In this document: positions 44,338 through 54,727 of the stretch, piece by piece
Layout: each line of letters begins with the position of its first letter
Position numbering within the stretch: the first letter of the stretch is position 1
Assembly (NCBI GenBank): GCA_930367215.1
Contig: OV884060.1
Span: 95,504,151 to 95,568,150, forward strand
Reading direction: 5' to 3'
Source of the DNA: Pollenia angustigena
Taxonomy: Eukaryota; Arthropoda; Insecta; Diptera; Polleniidae
DNA length: 64,000 nt
Position numbers and translations under genes: made by a program
The notes under the pieces: model-generated
What the model was told of the DNA's origin: nothing
Databases searched by the model: none
The model's input: the letters and a program-made list of their open reading frames with translations, nothing else

Positions 44338-44925
44338 TCAATCTCTTCTCTGCTTGTTTTTCTTTTTATTTTCCTCACTTCTTATTTCCTCATTTTGTAT
44401 TTCTTCATTTTGTATCATTTTCTTTTTCATATTTCTTGTAATCACCAGCGTTTTCTTTATATTTTCGTCAATTGTTTGAGGTACCATTGTTTTTAATATA
44501 TCTGAGTCTATTTTTGATTGTGTATCTTCTTCTAATTTGCTTGTAAATGGTAAAATTATTTCACTTCTTTGTGGTATTCTAATTTCATTCATTTTGTAAG
44601 TATTGTCATGTATCGGGGTAATTAAGGTTTCGTTGTTGATGATACATGTTAGCACATGTTTATCATAGTCAATATTGCATTTATATTTTATTTAAAAATC
44701 TCTTCCAAGAATTCCATCCGTCTTTATTGGAAATTTATTTTCTACTAATTGTATTTTTTGACTAATTACATCGTTATTTATTTTAATTTTTATCTTTGTA
44801 GAACCCAGTGATTTAATTACATTTTCTGTGATTCCTGTTAATTTGCAATAATCATCTTGATTTTCCTCATAACTTTCTAAAATTTGTTCTTTGCACAGTG
44901 AGACATCTGCTCCTGTATCAATCAA
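44338..44925 (-). pseudogene. retroelement aspartic protease and downstream linker
   Basis: A retropepsin is seen at 44925-44692: active site MIDTGADVSLC and the C-terminal KTDGILGRDF. A stop (TAA, about 44690) then interrupts the frame, and 44655-44338 continues with a basic linker (VITRNMKKKMIQNEEIQN). The reverse transcriptase expected next is absent; from 44338 the sequence jumps to the region after RNase H. Confidence 0.8.
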
Positions 44926-45011
44926 AAATGTAAGGCTATTCTTAACGCCAACGATATGTAAATTTACATAATTTCTGAGGTTAGATGATATGCTATAAAT
45001 TCTTTTTGTGT

Positions 45012-46247
45012 CTAGTTCATTCCCAATGGAGTCTCTGTGCGGGTTGACTCCGGGCTTTGGAAGTTTCCCTGATCTTCCATGTGATTTATATTATAATTTC
45101 TGTTGTTTGTGTTTCGGCTTCTTTGGTTGTTGTTATTGCCTCTGTTATTATGATTTTTGTTATTGTTATTACCTCTGTTATTGCTGTTGTTAAAATTTCT
45201 GTTATTATTGTTACTGTTGTTGTTATAATTTATGTTATTGTTGTTATAATTTCTGTTGTTGTAGCCTGGTCTTTTGGTCAAACACATTTTTGCAAAATGG
45301 TTGAACTTGCCACAATTATGACATTTGTTTCCATCTGCGGGGCATCTACCATTATGGTTTCCTCCACATTTTCTACAGTTTCTGTCTGACGAATTTTGAT
45401 GCTGTTGTGTGTTGTAATGTAGTATCCGTTGTTCTTCTACACGAGATGAAGCGCTTTCTGCAATTTTCAAAGCTTCAGAAAATGTCGTTACTTGGCTTGC
45501 GTAGATAGTAGATATTATTTGTGGGTCAGTTAATCCATTTAAAAATGCATTGAAAGCTATTTTATTGTTTGTGCTTACTATAGTGCTCCTACTAGATTCA
45601 CCTTGTTCAAATACCTGTACCTCGTTTAACTCTGTAATGAGTTTCTCTATTTTTGCAGCAAAACCCAATATGTTGTTATCCTTTTGTGATATCCGTGTTA
45701 TTTCATTTAGCAAAGTGTTTGCGGTCTTTAATGATGTATATGTTGTTTTCAAAATTTTAGTTAGTTCTTCTATGGTTGTGGGTACTTGTATTTGTTTAAT
45801 TCGGTTTTGTACATTTAATCCCAATCTTGATTTGAAAGCAAAATTGAAAAAAGAAACATGCTTATCTGATGAAATAGATGCAAATACCATTTCCAAATTT
45901 GATAAAAATGTTTGTAATTCATTAGTTTTACCCGAAAATATTGGTATTAACTTTGTGATAGTTGAAAGCTCATTTAAATCTAAGGATGCCATGACTACGA
46001 CTTGTCTTTTCTGTATTAAAGATTTCTTATCTAAATGTGTTTTTAATAAATTGAGTGCTTCCTCTTTTAGTTTTCTAAATTCATCTACAATTCCTTTTCC
46101 CTCTGAATCCCTAAGGTTGATATTTAAGTCTTTTTCAATCTTCTCTATTTCTAGCTTTTTCTCATTAATAGTATCTGTAGTATAGGGTCTTCCTATTGAT
46201 TTTCTTGCATTAATTATAATCTGATTCAGTTGCTCTATGAATTCCAT
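45012..46247 (-). CDS. retroelement Gag, 411 aa, with two CCHC knuckles
   Basis: Intact structural polyprotein. A capsid-like helical region is followed near residues 290-321 by two zinc knuckles (CRKCGGNHNGRC and CHNCGKFNHFAKMC), the first compact and the second canonical. After them comes a long asparagine/arginine-rich tail encoded by AAT/AAC repeats, ending ESTRTETPLGMN. Gag would package the element RNA. The frame is open throughout, the best preserved coding region of the element. The protease lies downstream, about 90 bp after the stop. Confidence 0.9.
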   Translation of the reverse strand: MEFIEQLNQIIINARKSIGRPYTTDTINEKKLEIEKIEKDLNINLRDSEGKGIVDEFRKLKEEALNLLKTHLDKKSLIQKRQVVVMASLDLNELSTITKLIPIFSGKTNELQTFLSNLEMVFASISSDKHVSFFNFAFKSRLGLNVQNRIKQIQVPTTIEELTKILKTTYTSLKTANTLLNEITRISQKDNNILGFAAKIEKLITELNEVQVFEQGESSRSTIVSTNNKIAFNAFLNGLTDPQIISTIYASQVTTFSEALKIAESASSRVEEQRILHYNTQQHQNSSDRNCRKCGGNHNGRCPADGNKCHNCGKFNHFAKMCLTKRPGYNNRNYNNNNINYNNNSNNNNRNFNNSNNRGNNNNKNHNNRGNNNNQRSRNTNNRNYNINHMEDQGNFQSPESTRTETPLGMN

Positions 46248-46395
46248 TTAGAAAAATCTCTTATGACTAATTTTACAAGCTTTAATATTTTCATATCTAA
46301 AACTACGATTATAGGGGTTAAGATTACAAATATAACTATCCAGCCTATGTACTTATTGTACAATTCTTTTAAAACATTCATTATTTATTTTAAAT

Positions 46396-46608
46396 TTAGA
46401 ACGGTAGTATATTTTTTATTGAGAAAATTCTTTCTATTTGTCTTCCTATAAAATTTTGAATTTCTTGTACATTTCGCTCTATTGCACTAACAATGCTAAC
46501 TTTAATCCAAAAGCCTATCAGTACTATGACTAATACTATTATAATTATTGTTATTAAAAATTCCTCATTGTTGTTTTTCAAAAATGCTTCTATAGTGTTT
46601 TTCTGCAA
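46396..46608 (-). CDS. small retroelement ORF with a membrane segment
   Basis: 70 residues. A central hydrophobic stretch (FLITIIIIVLVIVLIGFWI, about residues 17-35) reads as one transmembrane helix, followed by an amphipathic, arginine-containing end (NVQEIQNFIGRQIERIFSIK). It overlaps the preceding small ORF. Small ORFs between LTR and gag are known from 412-type elements; their role is unknown. Confidence 0.5.
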   Translation of the reverse strand: MQKNTIEAFLKNNNEEFLITIIIIVLVIVLIGFWIKVSIVSAIERNVQEIQNFIGRQIERIFSIKNILPF

Positions 46609-46783
46609 ATTTAATACTAAGCCTCGTTGTTAAAGCTTTCTTATTATAGTAATCTTCTATTGTTGGAGTTTCCTTTATGCCTATAATTCCCCAAATCTTT
46701 GTCAATAATTCTAGTTTTCTTTCCTCACTGATCTCCTTAGGCTCCTGGTAATCCCAGCTTACTATGTTTTTTGGTTTATACAT
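46565..46783 (-). CDS. small retroelement ORF, 72 aa
   Basis: Open frame beginning MYKPKNIVSWDYQEPKEISE, with a charged helical body (EERKLELLTKIWGIIGIKE) and a basic C-terminus. No known domain. It lies between the 54-residue ORF and the membrane ORF, in line with 412-like 5' small ORFs. Confidence 0.45.
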   Translation of the reverse strand: MYKPKNIVSWDYQEPKEISEERKLELLTKIWGIIGIKETPTIEDYYNKKALTTRLSIKFAEKHYRSIFEKQQ

Positions 46784-46826
46784 TTGATTTTGTTAATAGT
46801 TGTCAAGTAATGTTCTTATTTATACA

Positions 46827-46831
<5 letters not shown>

Positions 46832-46875
<44 letters not shown>
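46832..46875. repeat. (TA)n microsatellite
   Basis: Uninterrupted TA dinucleotides for about 40 bp, followed by a T run. It lies in the 5' leader of the retroelement. Confidence 0.9.
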
Positions 46876-46883
<8 letters not shown>

Positions 46884-47051
46884 TAATAATGTTTCTAACA
46901 TTAGTAATATTGTTTTGGATAGTAACAGAAAACATATTTCAATTAATATTATTATTTTTATCATTTTTTTATTTATTTATATTTTTAGTTTTTCTTTTAC
47001 GTATAATTATTTTTTATTTTTTTTTTATTCTTTAAATTTCTTATTTGAATT

Positions 47052-47216
47052 TTAGTCTTTTTTATCGCCTCCTCTATTTTTTCTAGGCATCACTGGTTTC
47101 GGCCCCCTTTCCAGTATGGCTGGTTTTTGCTCCGTACTTCCTTCTTCTAGCAGTTTAGCCCAGTGCTCTTCAGCTTCCTTTAGGTTCCGAAGGATCTCCT
47201 CCCAGGATTCCGTCAT
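47052..47216 (-). CDS. small retroelement ORF, 54 aa, first after the 5' LTR
   Basis: ATG at 47216-47214 and TAA at 47054-47052. The product is strongly charged and helical at its start (MTESWEEILRNLKEAEEHWA) and basic at its end (VMPRKNRGGDKKD). The W-EE-L-R-L-EAE-W-LLEE pattern resembles the short first ORF I recall from mdg1/412-type elements. Its codon use is markedly richer in GC than the AT-rich surroundings, which supports selection for coding. Confidence 0.6.
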   Translation of the reverse strand: MTESWEEILRNLKEAEEHWAKLLEEGSTEQKPAILERGPKPVMPRKNRGGDKKD

Positions 47217-47391
47217 ATGTGGGGAAAAAAATAAAAAAATTTTTTTTTTTTTTTTTAACGCTCATAGATCCTGACTAAGCTTAAGCTGTGTCTGTCAAGG
47301 ATCTATGTTTAATTTAATTTAAGCACTAAGAGATAAGCAAGACTGCTGTGTAGTCTCTTAGATGTGCTGTGTCTAATTAAATTGAAGGTTA

Positions 47392-47404
47392 GGCAGGATC
47401 GCCA
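47392..47404 (-). other. retroelement primer-binding site
   Basis: On the minus strand TGGCGATCCTGCC follows the LTR end directly. A TGG start complementary to a tRNA 3' CCA is expected; the TGGCGA start fits the arginine-tRNA type used by 412/mdg1 elements, though the exact tRNA was not checked. Confidence 0.65.
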
Positions 47405-47670
47405 TGTAATGTTCTATTATGTAAATAAAGAACACAAGCGCAAGCCTTGATCAAAGTTAATTGATTGATTTTTATTTACAAGTTATTTGTCTTATATACT
47501 ACTTATGAGAATAAAGATTAACCTAATATTGAGTGACTTTATAAAATTTCACTTAGCACTAACTTACATACAAATATACATACATAGAAATATACAAACA
47601 TACAAATATACAGTATTGTAACAGGCACACATAAATAATTGAGTCATTTTATTATTTTCAATATTATTGT
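47405..47670 (-). repeat. retroelement 5' LTR, inner part (truncated by a later insertion)
   Basis: Matches 41575-42228 of the other LTR minus its MITE, with few differences, and stops abruptly at ATTATTGT (47663-47670). The remaining LTR sequence continues at 61428-61084 in reverse complement, beginning with a second copy of the same octamer. Confidence 0.88.
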
Positions 47671-48669
47671 TCCCGCGAGAAAATAACAAACTTTTGCTGA
47701 CAAACTTTTTTTTCACTCAATTCAATGAGCAAGTTGGAAATCTCTGAGAAATTTTGCAGACATAATTGAGTGATTTTATTTTGCTATGCAGACTGAAATT
47801 TGAAGTGCTACCAGATTAAATAAAACTACTCAGAGATGGAAAGTTGATTTTAAAAAGGAAAAATTATTATTTTTAATTATGAAAATTTTTGTAAAAAATG
47901 TTTTTAAGAATTTGTTGTCTTACTTACATAAAAAACTTTTAAGCTAGTTAAATATTCTATCATTTTTATATTTTGGCATTTTTTTAACTATTTTAATTTT
48001 GACAATTTATAAAACAATTTTTTAATTAATTTTTGAGGAGCTCCATAACAAAATGCAATTTTTTTTTCTAATATTTATTTGATACTACACATTAAAATCT
48101 ATAAAGCAATTGTTATTATTATAAAACTAATTAAATGTCAAAATTATGTTGTTATCAATAAACAATTTCAAAATATTTGTTATCAATAAACAATTTCAAA
48201 ATATTTGTGAAAAGTGAAGTTAATTATATATGTGTTTTTTATTTTGTATATATATAAAACTTATTACCTTCAAAACAAAATGGGAAATTACAATATTATT
48301 AAAATGAAAAATAAATTAAAATGAAAAATGACCTAGTTCATCTTAAAAGGCAGTATTTCCATTGGGTTCATATCAAAACGAATTTATTACTATGAATCTG
48401 ATCAAAACGCAACAATTCCATAACTTTAAAACTAACAGGAGTACAAATTATTTTATGTGTAATTTTTATTAATAACAAAAAACAATTATTTCGTAACAAA
48501 TGTTTAATATGCTTTCTCTATTAATATATTTTAAATTCTTTAAATATTCTGGCTGTATAAGCACGGCGCAAGATATGTTCAATAAATCTCTTTCAAGTGG
48601 CACATGCTGCATACAAATTGATAGTCAATTTTTTTAATGATGAAGTAACAACTCCAAATGGTAGCCTTA
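47671..48669. mobile_element. left end of an element inserted in the 5' LTR (8-bp duplication)
   Basis: It starts TCCCGCGAGAAAATAACAAA at the LTR break. The piece at 61437 starts AATCTCCGTGAACTTAACAA and the two remain similar for ~140 bp (ACAAACTTTTTTTTCACTCA, GCAGACTGAAATTT, AGTGCTACCA). With ATTATTGT on both sides they are the two ends of one hAT-like insertion, now pointing the same way because of an inversion. No ORF is convincing. How far this end extends is unclear. Confidence 0.6.
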
Positions 48670-48852
48670 CTCCCCGTCTACAACTGACATGATTTGCTGT
48701 TATAACATGATGTTATAAAAGCGTTGTTAAAACATTTGCATTAACAACCGTGTTATAACATGAGAAAACTTCTAACATGATGAGTCTTTACCTAACAATA
48801 ACATCATATTAGTGTTAAAGTTAAGCATTTCATGTCAGTTGTAGACTGCATG
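48670..48852. mobile_element. 183-bp MITE, TTA target duplication
   Basis: TIRs share GTCTACAACTGACATGA (left starts CTCCCC, right CATGCA after reverse-complementing). TTA lies on both sides (48667-48669 and 48853-48855). The interior is rich in GTTATAACATGATG-type short repeats. Confidence 0.8.
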
Positions 48853-50151
48853 TTAAAAAATAAGTCGATTAACTTGAGGGTTACACGATCAAGTTTTAAT
48901 ACACCCACACTTTTTTACCAATTCACTCATACTTTTTAAAATTGATACGAACTTGCCTTTAAAATTCTCTTGCCAGTGGGTGTTTCAATTTACGTTCAAG
49001 AAAACAGCTGATTTCAAGGTTAGTGGACAAATTTTTCGTTTAAAAATTTCGTTTTAAAATTGATACGAACTTGCTTTTAAAATTCTCTTGACAGTGGGTG
49101 TTTCCATTTACGTTCAAGTACTCAGAAATGGAAACTTGATTTTAAAAAGTAAAAATTAGTGGGAAAACTGTAACATGAGCAGTAGCACATGTTTCAACTT
49201 ATGTTGCATCGTCCTTGGCCAGTTTTATCCATCATTTTATATCTATACTGGTAATATCAAACTTACTTATACTTAAAGAAAAATTTTCAGAGTATTTTGA
49301 AAATTTTATAGCCTATAATTTTTTTATTTTATGTGTTAAAAATAATATAGGGCAATATAGATATAATATGGCGGCTAACATACACAATAATATTGTAAAT
49401 GAATGGAACGCTTTATGCTATATAAAAATTTATTTGGTGTTAACCTGAGTTGAGAATATAAATGTTGCCAAAATGTTTTTTAACTTTTAATAATAACGTG
49501 TTATTAAAAAAAAATGTTAAAAATATATTATTATATATTTCATATTATGAAATTATCCTAGTAGCGTTCGACGGAAGTACTTTGTCAAATTAAAACGTAT
49601 AAAATTTCGTACAAAGGCAATGTAAATAAAATTAAAAAAAAAATAAATTTTAAAATTATTTATATGTATTTCAATGTTGTCTTTTTTATTGAGCTTGAGG
49701 TTTACTATTTAATATATAAAACTTCAACATTTATTTTATTATTCATTCTTTCGTACATATACATTTAAAATAAAAACAAAATTTTAGAATTTGTTTTTGT
49801 TTTAAATGTAATTGTTCGGATGAAAGAATTCTTTCGCACTTCGGAAAAAGGCAGTTAAATTGTTTAACATTAAATAACGTTTGTTAATTGTAATTTTTTT
49901 CTTAATGAAGATACAAATTGATGTATCGAAATATTGTAAAATTAAATAAAATAAATGTTATAATTTTTATACAAAAAATAAAAATTTAATAAAAAAAGTT
50001 GAATAAATTATAATTCGATATATTAAAACTTTTTTATTTTTCATAAATTCCTAAGTCTGGCAGTACTATACGCATTACATATTGCCATACCAATAAGCAA
50101 TATTTAGTACAATTTAAAACTTGGCATCACTAAAAACTTGTGAAAAACTTA
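48853..50151. other. intergenic, diverged direct repeats, no gene
   Basis: ATTGATACGAACTTGC...TTTAAAATTCTCTTG and AGTGGGTGTTTC occur twice (about 48937-49000 and 49058-49115), and AGTACTCAGAAATGG recalls 47825. These are probably parts of the element entering at 47671. No coding motif was found. Confidence 0.45.
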
Positions 50152-50655
50152 CACAGGGTCTCCACCTGAGATAAGATATAAGATTTTTATATCAGCAAAC
50201 GTCAAATTCAATCGCAAAGAGTATTATCTTACGTGTGGACTCTCAAATAGTGTTAGTATTAATATTATAATAAATGTTATGAGACAGTTGTTATAAGAAA
50301 TCTTATAACAACTATCTTATAAGATGAGCTGTCAAAAATACACATACATACACACATATAACACAATAATAAGACGCATTCATTAAAATGTTTAATTTTT
50401 TTGTACAAATAGTAAAAATCTTGTGATAAGTTTTCTAAAAAAAACAATATTTTTAACTAAAAAACAAGAAAAAACTAAAAAAAAGAGTAAAAACGACACA
50501 AGTTTACTGCACGAGAATCATTCGATTATGAAATCTTATAAGATACGTGTTCCCCTTGTTTAAGATTAAGATTAACATGACAAAATTTGTTCTCTCATTC
50601 TGCCGACGTTCTCTCACATATTATATCAGATATTATCTTAGGTGAAGACCCCATG
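50152..50655. mobile_element. 504-bp MITE, TTA target duplication
   Basis: The left end CACAGGGTCTCCACCTGAGA and the right end (reverse-complemented CATGGGGTCTTCACCTAAGA) are imperfect TIRs. TTA flanks both sides (50149-50151 and 50656-50658). Its termini resemble those of the 16059 element (GGGTCTCCAC). Confidence 0.75.
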
Positions 50656-51199
50656 TTAAACGTGATGAACAAAGTCCTAAATACAATATCGAGTTCTATA
50701 TTAAATATTTGTGTCCATTTGTGTGGTAAAATTTTTTAATCTTTTTTAAAACTGGCACCAACATGTAGAAACAGCCCATAGTGCCACATCGACAGACTTA
50801 CGCTTGTTTCGCATTCAAAGCACGGAAAAATATTGTGCCCTGTGTTTTCAGACACTACAATGGTCCAAACAAAAGCGAATTGCAACGTCAAAATTTTTAC
50901 ACACCAGACCCATCCTTTGTATTTTCAATGCTCTTATTGTTCGACTAAAAAATTTTATAAAACTGAGTTACTAGTGCTTGTGATTAAGGAACACAAGGAG
51001 CAATATGAAATGTATGTATAAGGAATATATAAAGAACCCAATTGAATGGAATGGTCAAACTAATAAAGAAGCTGTGAAAGAATTGGATGCATTGCTCGGA
51101 GACAATAGCGGTTATCAAACGGATAAATTACAAAGGGCTATACAGGTAAAAACTTTTCTTAAGTTCAAAGTTATTTTCGGGAATACAAAATTTATAATT

Positions 51200-51368
51200 A
51201 ATACGATTTCCGTGTGACGTGCTAAATTCCCAATTTTTCATATTTGATAAATACACTGAAATTTATTGTTGAGGGAAAGCTAGCTTCTATGCTTCTCAAC
51301 AATAAATTTCAGTGTATTTATCATATATGAAAAATTGGGAATTTAGCACGTCATACGGAAATCGTATT
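51200..51368. repeat. 169-bp hairpin (inverted repeat, 74-bp arms)
   Basis: Arms 51200-51273 and 51295-51368 are nearly perfect reverse complements (AATACGATTTCCGTGTGACG against CGTCATACGGAAATCGTATT) with a 21-bp loop. It lies in the intron-like gap of the zinc-finger pseudogene. No transposon-type target duplication was found. Confidence 0.85.
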
Positions 51369-52156
51369 CTTAAGTTTATTTATAGGTACCTATTTACTTT
51401 TTATGATGCTAATCTACAACTTATAACATACAACAAATAATGTTGGGCAAGAACACGACGTTACTGATGAGGATTTGGAAGAGGTATGCAATGAAACGTT
51501 TGAAGAAATTGAGGAACCCTAAACCGTCAAAAACGCTCAATAAGGCTTAACAAAACCGAATAGAAAACGTTTGAAACTAGATTTAAATAATTCAATGCAA
51601 AAAGAAATTCAAAAATATATTAATTATCTCTGCCCCGAATGTGGCCAAGACTTTGGGTCACAGTCTGTATGGCGTACTCATGTCTTCGAGCAACACAACT
51701 TGGACAGTAGAAACAAAATTTCAAGAATACGATTCTCAAAAAACAGCATATATTTGCTTGGTATGCTATCAATTACATCGCACAGCAAAATATTTCGAAC
51801 TACGTCATCATCATTTTCAACATATGCCCTATCAAGCTAATTTAAAATTTGCAATTTGTACTAAAACAAAATCAAGTAAACCGAAAATGTTGCAACATTT
51901 GCAATTTGCTCATCTTGAAGCTATACAAGAAGCGAACGCCATAACCGCAAAAACAAAACATTTACGTAGTTCCGATTGTGATAAAAAGTATGCTCAACAA
52001 ACCAGGTTTGAAACACACTGGCTGAGTTCCAAAACATCATAATACTTTGCAGTCGAAGTCAACACTGTATCATTCAAAGGCAAGAAGTTTAACGCTGCAC
52101 ATTTTGTTTGTTATGTACGCATCGATAACTTTTCTGGTGCACTTTGTGACAAATGA

Positions 52157-52680
52157 TGCTAGGAACACAACTGGGACGAACGACGAATTTCGCCCTACAC
52201 GACGAATTTTTTAGTAAAAATTCGCTGAGTAAATTCGTCGTATGAAACACAATAACGACGAATAACTAATTGAGAAAGTTGTTTACTGTTTGTGTAAAGA
52301 GAGAGAAATAGTGTGACCATATGAAAAAAAAAAATTACTTAAAAAACACAAACATTAACAAAAACACAATTAAAAACTATTCTTGTAGTTATCTACTTTG
52401 TATATTTATTTTAAATGCGATAAAATAATAAAAAAAATAATTATTAAAGTAAAAAAGTAAATTTATATACTTAAATACTTGAAAACTAAAATCCAACATG
52501 GTCACCTGGTACTGGCCAGCGTATGAAATAGAAATAAATCTATTGCAAGGTCGCCGCGTGTGACGAATTTCGGCCGACGCCTTGATTTTGTGTATTTACA
52601 TATACACAAATATGTTTTATTTTTGTCGACGAATATTCGCGGCCAAAAATTCGTCGTTCGTTCCAGTTGTGTTCCTAGCA
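52157..52680. mobile_element. 524-bp MITE in the zinc-finger pseudogene, TGA duplication
   Basis: The left end TGCTAGGAACACAACTGG and the right end are reverse complements, continuing with ACGAACGACGAATTT. TGA lies on both sides (52154-52156 and 52681-52683). CGACGAAT motifs recur inside. With one TGA and the element removed, an open frame would run across the site. Confidence 0.75.
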
Positions 52681-52939
52681 TGACATTGTAAAATTCTACA
52701 TGGTTAGATTTGAGAATGCATTTAAAAAAGCGAGTTGCTTTGCAACTGACGTTTTGGAACTCAGCCACTGTCGGCAGTGTCCACAACGTTTACAGCCACT
52801 AGCAGTGGGTCAATACGATATTGAGAAAAATATGAAATTACAAGAGCATTTGCAAAATGCAAGCAGTCATATTGGTAAATTATTGGAGGAGAAAGAGGGA
52901 ATAGACGTTGCAAGTATCATATTGCCGTATAAGTAGGAA

Positions 52940-53690
52940 ATAAAGAAAATATTTAAAATTTACTAGAAATTAAAAGATACAACTTGCCTTATTATTAAAG
53001 ATTTTTTTTATTATGTATGTATTAGAGTATCCACTCGATTAATCGTTGTTCAAAATAGCCAATTTCGAATAACGAATAACTCAAAAAATGTATGTCAATT
53101 AATCGATTAAGATGAAAATCTTTAAAAAAAATTACATTTTAAATAAAGATTTTTGTTTTAAGATTTCTAACTGTTTAATATAAAATTGCACAGCCTAATC
53201 GCCTGAAGCTAAACACTTGAAATTTGAACCAGAGATTGGTCACTCCCCAAATCAAGAAGGGATTTTTGGAAATTCAAATGTTTAGGGGGTAAAAACGGGA
53301 AAATGCGGTAACAATATATCTCCAAAACTAAAAGAGATACAAAAAAATGTAATACTTATCGTTGTTCTTTAGAAAAATAAGCAGACAGGTGTCTGGTACT
53401 TTTTTTAAATTCGGCCCTTTTAGGGAGTAAATGGGTAAAACCTGAATATTGGAACTTTTTTGACACCCCATCTATCTTTTGAACCAATAAACCTAGAAAT
53501 AAAGTTTATACCACATTCGAAACTTATCAAAAAAATACGAATATAGATTCGTATTTGAACGTTTAAGGGGTGAAAATCGTAACTATTTTTGGAACTAAAT
53601 TATCGGCCCCCTACAATACTGCAATTTTTTATACTTTAATGGGGGAAAAAAATAGAACCAAAATGGGAAATACGGGAAATTTTATATCTT
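52940..53690. other. intergenic, possible hAT-like end
   Basis: No gene. TAGAGTATCCACTCGATTAA at about 53024 followed by ATTAATCGATTAAG recalls the TAGGGTATTCATTCGGTTAA start at about 62815. These may be ends of related hAT-type elements, but partners were not found. Confidence 0.35.
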
Positions 53691-54370
53691 CAGCTTTTTG
53701 GTTCTACAACTGGTATTTTTTAATTATCGTTAATATTGGACCTTAAAACATAAGATTCAACATGCACTGTCCTGAGTGGATAAGAATTTATGCCGGAACT
53801 TGTTGGTGCTTTTTTTGTTCTTACTTTTTGAATTTCCGTTATTATTGAACCTAGAAACATAAAATTCAAGATGCAATGTCCTGAGTGGATATGAATCTAT
53901 AAGAGGAAAGTTTTTGGAACTCTTTTGTTTTTTTAGCTGGTACTTTTTTAATTTCCGTAAGTATTGGACCTAGAAACATAAAAAAAAAATATGCAAGATC
54001 CTGAGTGAATGAGAACCTGTAAAAGGGCTTTTTGGTACATTTGTTGTTCATTAACTGGTACTTTTTGAATTTCAGTTAGTATTGGACCTAGAAACATAAT
54101 ATTAAACATGCAAGGTCTTGAGTTAATGACAATCTATTAGAGGGATCTTTTTGGTACTTTTTCGTTTTTAACTGGTCTTTTTTTAAATTTTCGCTAATAT
54201 TGGACTTATGAACATAAAATTAAACCTGCAAGGTCCTGATTGAATGAGAATCTCTAAAAAAGCTTATTGGTACTTTTTAGTTCTTAAACTGGTACTTTTT
54301 GAATATCCGTTACTATTGGACTTAGAAAAATAAAATTCAAGATCCAATGCCCTGAGTGGATAATTCGATT
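53690..54370. repeat. ~115-bp diverged tandem repeat, six copies
   Basis: Each copy carries CTGGTACTTTTT, then TATTGGACCTAGAAACATAA, then ATGCAATGTCCTGAGTGGAT or a close variant. The spacing between successive TATTGGACC-type motifs is roughly 105-125 bp. No coding function is seen. Confidence 0.75.
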
Positions 54371-54727
54371 TAAAATCGTTTTGTTTTCAAAATAGTTTTC
54401 CTTGGTGAAAGTAAAACGATCAATAAAATTTGAATTTCCTATAGAGTCGTATTCTGTAAATCTAATGCTGCTGAGTTATGACATTGTTGCAGCAAATGAG
54501 CGATATATACCGAGTCCTAATGATTTTAATTAAAAAATGGGTTTAAAATTAAATTTTTTATATCTACAAGTAAAACGTAACTAAATTAAAAATTAATTTG
54601 CATAGTTTTCCACACAACCCGAGAGGTACTATGCCATGTGCGTTGCCTTTTTTTAATGGTTGGCATCCCCGTTAGGCTTACATTCCATTTATTTTAAATA
54701 CATCACAGTATGTTTTTATAAAAGTAT
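54371..54727. other. spacer, no gene
   Basis: AT-rich sequence downstream of the Ulp1-type gene on the minus strand. Nothing is recognised. Confidence 0.5.

Larger units (their letters stand above)
41575..47670 (-). mobile_element. mdg1/412-like Ty3/gypsy retrotransposon, RT deleted
   Basis: The element is on the minus strand. The 3' LTR is at 41575-42573, with a polypurine tract beside it. Internally are integrase, protease, gag and three small 5' ORFs, then a primer-binding site and the inner part of the 5' LTR (47405-47670). The outer part of the 5' LTR was removed by an inversion and lies at 61084-61428. LTR ends are TGTAGTG...ATTACA (minus strand). The 4-bp duplication ACAG and small ORFs before gag fit the mdg1/412 lineage; the lineage name is inference. 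Reverse transcriptase and RNase H are missing, so it is non-autonomous. Confidence 0.85.
50833..52939 (+). pseudogene. C2H2 zinc-finger gene, decayed, with intron-like gap and MITE
   Basis: Pieces in order: a partial finger (FQCSYCSTKKFYKTELLV, 50833-51021); a linker (NGQTNKEAVKELDALLGDNS, 51005-51150) ending at a good splice-donor-like CAG|GTAAAA; an acidic stretch (TDEDLEEVCNETFEEIEE, about 51455-51520) followed by stops; a proper finger (LCPECGQDFGSQSVWRTHVF, 51571-51715); and, after a frameshift, further Cys/His-rich sequence (ICLVCYQLHRTAKYFELRHH, 51760-52042). After the MITE at 52157-52680 an open frame resumes (VRFENAFKKASCFATD, SHCRQCPQRLQPL) to a stop at 52936. The gene type is a DNA-binding zinc-finger protein; the specific gene is not recognised. 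Several frameshifts and stops make it a pseudogene. Confidence 0.6.

Noticed and set aside
45550..46185. 211-codon plus-strand frame
   Set aside because: It is the antisense shadow of the Gag gene on the minus strand, which has clear zinc knuckles.
51200..51368. Hairpin as a transposon with target duplication
   Set aside because: The arms are clear, but no flanking duplication was found, so it is listed only as an inverted repeat.
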